From Pseudomonadota bacterium (GTDB lineage: Bacteria; Pseudomonadota; Alphaproteobacteria; Micropepsales; Micropepsaceae), in contig JACQDN010000030.1 in NCBI GenBank assembly GCA_016201105.1, positions 169,014-233,013 of the forward strand: DNA of 64,000 nt, written 5' to 3'. The translations under genes were made by a program, and so were the position numbers. The first letter of the stretch is position 1. Every line of letters begins with the position of its first letter. The notes under the pieces were generated by a model, which worked only from the letters and a program-made list of their open reading frames with translations, was not told the DNA's origin and searched no databases. Below are positions 60,285-64,000 of the stretch, one piece after another.

Positions 60285-60560
60285 CTAACCCGCGCCGTGC
60301 TTAGTGGCGTTTTTCGCGACGTAGGCGACGAGCGCGCCGAATGTGTCGAGCGAGGATTCGAACAGTCTCACGTCCAGCGCGACACCGAACTCTTCTTCCA
60401 GCGCGATGCAGAATTCCATCTTCTGGATGGAATCGAGCGCCATGTCGTCGCTCAGCGACATGGCGTCGGCCAGTTGCGACACATCGAGTTGCAGCGACAT
60501 GACGTCTTTCGACGTCAGGATTTCGGCGATCCGGCGGCGGACGAGATTGGCGTCGAGCAC
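60285..60560 (-). CDS. Acyl carrier protein
   Basis: This 91-residue protein starts MLDANLVRRRIAEILTSKDV. It has the 4'-phosphopantetheine attachment motif MALDSIQKMEFCIALEEEFGV (D-S-I/L), with helices in the expected order. It is not next to fatty-acid synthesis genes; instead it sits between a ligase/radical SAM pair and an alcohol dehydrogenase. It most likely carries the acyl group made by the AMP-ligase at 62207. Confidence 0.9.
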   Translation of the reverse strand: MLDANLVRRRIAEILTSKDVMSLQLDVSQLADAMSLSDDMALDSIQKMEFCIALEEEFGVALDVRLFESSLDTFGALVAYVAKNATKHGAG

Positions 60561-60619
60561 TCTTTGGTCCTTTGGAAATAGCCTAGAGCGATTTTGATTT
60601 GAACTGAATCACCAAAGCA

Positions 60620-60704
60620 CGTCATCGCCCGGCTTGTCCGGGCGACCCATCTTGTGGTTTTGAAAAAAGAAAGATGGGTCACCCGGACAAGCCGGGTGAT
60701 GACG
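60620..60704. repeat. Long perfect-arm hairpin between ACP and radical SAM gene
   Basis: CGTCATCGCCCGGCTTGTCCGGGCGACCCATCTT pairs with AAGATGGGTCACCCGGACAAGCCGGGTGATGACG over about 34 bp with few mismatches around a GTGGTTTTGAAAAAAG loop. It is a stand-alone inverted repeat, probably transcribed with the operon, where it could stabilise or end transcripts. Confidence 0.75.
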
Positions 60705-60784
60705 GATATTGGAGCGTATGGGTCCCGGCACGCGCATCGCTGCGTAATGCTTGGCCGGGATGACGGATGGAGAGATGGACGGCC

Positions 60785-62158
60785 TCATGACAGAACCGCT
60801 GCGGCGCTTTGTTCGGGCGAGCCCTTGACGATTTTGCTGCGCAGCATCTGGCTCGTCATCATGGTGGTGTGTTCGGGCAGGAAGAAATCGCGGCAGATAT
60901 CGTCGGCGAATATGGTGTGCGAGCGCGGCACGCGCAGTTCCTTGTCGTCGAGTTCGAGAAGGCCGCGCTTCACCAGAGGGCCGATGACGTCGCCATACAC
61001 CTCTTGCATGTCCGAGCCGTGGCGCGCGGCAAAAGTGGCGCGCGCCAGTTTCAGCACCTTGACGCCATTGACCATGGTGCGCGCCATTTTCTCGCGTTCG
61101 GTGATGTGGTGGGCGCGCAGAACGGGCAGCTCGCCCTTAAGCACAAGCTCGGCGTACTGATCGGGATTGGCCGTGTTCTGGTACATGTAGCTGTCGAAAA
61201 TTCCATACGACGACAGCCCCATCGCCAGCAGATCCTCGCCGTTCCAGATCGCCTTGGTGTGAACCTGCTCGACGTCCAGGCTTTGCGTCAGAGCCGAGCT
61301 GTTGCTGGGGATGTAACCTCCCGCATCCTCGAGGCGATCGAAGGCATATTTGGCCAGCCGCGCCTCTGCGGCATCGGACATTACCAGCGCCGCCTTCTTG
61401 TGACCGTGGCGCAGCGACGTCGTCAGACGCGAGTTCAAATAGAATTCGAGCTTGTAGAGCGAGACGTTCTGAGGGGCCAGATCCAGGATTTCGTCGATCT
61501 GTTTTTTCCAGCTCTGCATGGTTTCGCCGACCATGCCCGACATGAAATCGAGATTGATGCTGCGGAACCCAAGCGTGCGGGCATAGGCGTAGAGCCGCAG
61601 AAACTGATCCTTGCGCGCAGGCCGGCCGTTCAATTCCTGAATGCGGTCGTCCAGGCTTTGCACGCCCATGCTGAGGCGGGTGATGCCCATCTGTTTTAGG
61701 CAATCGAGCTTTTCGCGCGTCAGCACTTCTTCGTCGGGATAGGACTCGAAGCTGAATTCGTGGCCGGGCCGAAAACGAAAGCTCTCTCTGAGTTTTCCGA
61801 CCAGCAATTCGATCTGCTTGAGCGAAAGAAGCGACGGCGTGCCGCCGCCGATGTAAATGGATCGCACGGTGCGCGCCTGCACTTTGGCGGAGCGGGCATA
61901 GAGATCGATCTCGCGGAACAGCAGATCGAGATAGGATTGCGTGGAATCCGCCGCCTTCTCGCCGGTGCCCACGCCCCAGACCTTGTAGAAGCAGAACTGG
62001 CATTTGCTGCGGCAATAGGGAATGTGCAGGTAGAGATGCATGGGCCGATCGGCCGATGACGCGGCTTCCGCTTCCGTCCAGCCAACCTCGCGCTTGCCCA
62101 GCACGTTGAAGGGCGGGTACTGGAAGGTGAAGTCCACCCGGTTAAGTTCGCTGCTCAC
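60785..62158 (-). CDS. HemN-like radical SAM enzyme
   Basis: This 457-residue protein starts MSSELNRVDFTFQYPPFNVL. It has the radical SAM cluster motif PYCRSKCQFCFYKVW (CxxxCxxC), GGGTPSLLS and FESYPDEEV, and a C-terminal HemN-type region. The fourth cysteine that HemN proper uses just after the motif is a Tyr here. It is therefore probably not the coproporphyrinogen oxidase, but a HemN-like radical enzyme of the kind used in natural-product methylation or cyclopropanation. It is 49 bp downstream of the ligase gene on the same strand. Confidence 0.85.
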   Translation of the reverse strand: MSSELNRVDFTFQYPPFNVLGKREVGWTEAEAASSADRPMHLYLHIPYCRSKCQFCFYKVWGVGTGEKAADSTQSYLDLLFREIDLYARSAKVQARTVRSIYIGGGTPSLLSLKQIELLVGKLRESFRFRPGHEFSFESYPDEEVLTREKLDCLKQMGITRLSMGVQSLDDRIQELNGRPARKDQFLRLYAYARTLGFRSINLDFMSGMVGETMQSWKKQIDEILDLAPQNVSLYKLEFYLNSRLTTSLRHGHKKAALVMSDAAEARLAKYAFDRLEDAGGYIPSNSSALTQSLDVEQVHTKAIWNGEDLLAMGLSSYGIFDSYMYQNTANPDQYAELVLKGELPVLRAHHITEREKMARTMVNGVKVLKLARATFAARHGSDMQEVYGDVIGPLVKRGLLELDDKELRVPRSHTIFADDICRDFFLPEHTTMMTSQMLRSKIVKGSPEQSAAAVLS

Positions 62159-62206
62159 GTCTGGCTCTGCCCCACTGCCGATCGGATCACGCTTTGATCG
62201 GCGACC

Positions 62207-63697
62207 TTACTCTATCAGATATTTGCGCAGCACCTTGCCGGTCGCGCTTCTGGGAAGCGTGCCGACTGCGTGAAATTCCCTGGGCATCTTAAAACTTGCC
62301 AGATGCGCGCGACAATGGGCCCGAACCCGCTCAAGGTCGCCGGCGGGCTTCAAAACCACATAGGCGCGGATAATTTCGCCGAACTGCGGCCTTTCAAGAC
62401 CGACGACGGCGCATTCCAGCGCCTCGTTGCTGGCAAGGATCGACAGTTCCACCTCGGACGGGTCGACTTTCAAGCCGCCGACATTGATGAAACTGCTCTT
62501 GCGGCCCGTGATGGTGAGATATCCCGCCGTATCGCGCCGGCCGATGTCGCCGGTGAAATACCAGCCGTCGCGAAATTTCTTCGCCGATATCTCCGGCCGG
62601 CCCAGATAGGCTTTTGCGGTGGCAGGACTGGAAAGAATGATTTCGCCTTCTTCGCCGTAGGGAACGTCGGCGCCATCCGCGTCGACAATCCTGACGTGCC
62701 GATCCTTCAAAGGAACGCCGACCGATGTGGGTGACGCGGAAACGCCGTCGCCAAAGTTGAGCGAGATCATTCCGGCTTCGGTCGAACCGTAAAGCTGGGA
62801 GATATTTTTGCCGAACCGCTCTTCGAATTTTTGCGCGATTTCGGCAAGCAACGGCGCTCCGGCCGAGAGCAGCAGGCGGAAGCTGGAGAAGTCGATCGCC
62901 TTCGCGCTCGGCGTCCGGCTCAAGACTTCGTACATCAAGGGCACGCCAAGAAAGATCGTGGGGCGATGCCGCGTCACGACGTCGGCGAGATCCGCCGGCG
63001 AAAAGCCCGGCATGATGATGAGCGACGCTTCAGCGCGAAGGCTCGCCATCAGTCCCGCGAACAGGCCGTAGGAGTGAAACAAGGGAACGGCCGCGACGAT
63101 GACATCGTCTTTCGAAAGCCGAACGCGGGCGACAAAATTGGCGACTTCGTCCTCTGCCTGCTCATAGCTCCGGCTGACCGCGAGGGGCACGCCGCTGACA
63201 CCCGAGGTGAACTGCACAATGAATTCGCGATTCAGCGGATCGACGAATTCGCGATTCCGCGGCGTCGATTGCGCGCCGCCATCGCCGACGTGCCACAGCT
63301 TTAAAGAGCCAATCGTCGATAGCGATATCTCATGCAGCAGGTGCGGGCGAAGAGCCGAAAGCTCTCTCTCTGCAGGATAGTCCGTCGGCGCGAGCAAAAG
63401 GCTTGCGCCGGTGACGGCCATCGCCTTCTCCACTTCGCCGGCGGTCAGGTGAGGATTGAGCAGCACGGCGCGGCCTTGGCGTGTGAACACGGACAAGAGC
63501 GCGGCGGCGAACAAGGCAGAATTTCCCAGCAGCAGCGCGACGCGCTGACGATCGCTTGCGTGCGCGGCGAGGATTTCGCACAGCTGCGAAATCGCTTGCT
63601 TCAGGCTGCTCGCGGGGATTTCGCCTTCCAGGCCATAGAGCCTGGGCAACGGCGGGATCGCTATGCCGGGAGTTGTGCCGCGATCTTGGCTCGACAT
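62207..63697 (-). CDS. AMP-dependent acyl ligase (adenylate-forming enzyme)
   Basis: This 496-residue class I adenylating enzyme has QLYGSTEAGM (A5), YFTGDIGRRD (A7), ITGRKSSFINVGGLKVDPSEVE (A8) and PRSATGKVLRKYL (A10, catalytic Lys). The A3 phosphate loop is unusual (FTSGVSGVPLAVSRS), with the canonical TTG and PK not kept. It would activate a carboxylic acid for transfer to the ACP at 60285. It is first of the minus-strand cluster and probably drives it. Confidence 0.88.
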   Translation of the reverse strand: MSSQDRGTTPGIAIPPLPRLYGLEGEIPASSLKQAISQLCEILAAHASDRQRVALLLGNSALFAAALLSVFTRQGRAVLLNPHLTAGEVEKAMAVTGASLLLAPTDYPAERELSALRPHLLHEISLSTIGSLKLWHVGDGGAQSTPRNREFVDPLNREFIVQFTSGVSGVPLAVSRSYEQAEDEVANFVARVRLSKDDVIVAAVPLFHSYGLFAGLMASLRAEASLIIMPGFSPADLADVVTRHRPTIFLGVPLMYEVLSRTPSAKAIDFSSFRLLLSAGAPLLAEIAQKFEERFGKNISQLYGSTEAGMISLNFGDGVSASPTSVGVPLKDRHVRIVDADGADVPYGEEGEIILSSPATAKAYLGRPEISAKKFRDGWYFTGDIGRRDTAGYLTITGRKSSFINVGGLKVDPSEVELSILASNEALECAVVGLERPQFGEIIRAYVVLKPAGDLERVRAHCRAHLASFKMPREFHAVGTLPRSATGKVLRKYLIE

Positions 63698-63804
63698 GAT
63701 CTGGGTTCTGTCTCTTCGAATGACGGCGGCTCAGCTGAGCGATACTATCACAGGGCACCTCGGCTTGATTTCCTCATCGGGTTAGCCTCCGTTCGAACCA
63801 TTCA

Positions 63805-64000
63805 ACCCTCCCCTTGAGGGAGGGTCGAAATCATCGCGAACGCAGTGAGCGGGGATTTCGGGGAGGGGTCATGCCGCGGCAGTTCAGCGATCGCGGCATT
63901 GTCAAAACTGGCTCGGCGTTACCGGTCTTCATAGAGCGTCAATTTACGCAACACGGCATGACCCCTCCCCGAAGCGCTTTGCGCTTCGACCCTCCCTCCC
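63805..64000. repeat. Family-1 palindromic repeat at the window end (truncated by window)
   Basis: ACCCTCCCCTTGAGGGAGGGTCGAAATC begins the unit; inner GGGGATTTCGGGGAGGGGTCATGCC and GGCATGACCCCTCCCCGAAGC follow. The final ACCCTCC arm is cut by the window edge. Interior sequence TTACGCAACACGGCATGACCCC resembles the copy at 23544. Confidence 0.85.

Noticed and set aside
60809-61699. 296-aa plus-strand ORF over the radical SAM gene
   Set aside because: High-GC antisense shadow of the HemN-like gene; no ribosome binding site, and the minus strand has clear motifs.

Overview
The window reads as chromosomal DNA of a GC-rich alphaproteobacterium. The evidence is the rimP-nusA order, hslV-hslU next to hisB, a RegB/RegA (ActS/ActR) redox two-component pair divergent from an SCO protein, an MmcB-family protein, a COQ4-type ubiquinone protein, and a dense population of small palindromic intergenic repeats. 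A Rhizomicrobium/Micropepsaceae or Caulobacterales-like host is a guess; no rRNA or other taxonomic marker is present. Everything here comes from reading the sequence and the supplied ORF track; no database was searched.

Layout. 1-8.5 kb is housekeeping: nusA (cut by the window start), rimP, trmB, metK, hslU/hslV, an acid phosphatase and hisB. 8.6-11.4 kb holds a diiron ferritin-like protein behind a palindromic promoter, an M24 peptidase homologue, mmcB and a YjbR-like gene. 11.6-17.2 kb holds the regA, regB and SCO redox locus, then folD, DUF167, yggT and a COQ4-like gene. 17.3-19.3 kb is a Fic/VbhA-type toxin-antitoxin locus whose toxin is reduced to two end fragments around an unrelated membrane-protein gene. 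19.3-30.2 kb has tRNA-Ala(CGC), a PQQ-type sugar dehydrogenase, a lipid-catabolism-flavoured run (hydrolase, two SDRs, enoyl-CoA hydratase homologue, TetR), a degenerate Lnt-like protein and two more copies of the ferritin-like protein. 30.3-36.4 kb carries a CHASE2 protein with an apparently dead nucleotide cyclase domain and three metallopeptidases (M15, M14-like, M20).

36.6-51 kb follows tRNA-Arg(CCG) and looks accessory: an HNH endonuclease, a duplicated OB-fold-like lipoprotein or secreted gene (one copy truncated by a small element), scattered small enzymes (SnoaL-like, SDR, azoreductase, alpha/beta hydrolase, PNPOx, AhpD-like) each next to a TetR, CGNR or LysR regulator, a DUF1801 protein and a lipase. 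No integrase is visible. 51-58 kb has secreted and membrane proteins of unknown role, a GFA protein, and a translationally coupled GNAT/isochorismatase-like pair divergent from a LysR gene. 59.2-63.7 kb is a minus-strand cluster of AMP-dependent ligase, HemN-like radical SAM enzyme, acyl carrier protein and an internally deleted alcohol dehydrogenase. It looks like a small acyl-activation and modification pathway.

Two things stand out. One is three diiron ferritin-like paralogues, with the same TGACGC-type palindrome upstream of both transcription units. The other is at least four families of palindromic mobile-looking repeats, some of which have entered reading frames: inside trmB, at the C-terminus of the Lnt-like protein, at the end of the YjbR gene, and truncating an OB-fold paralogue.
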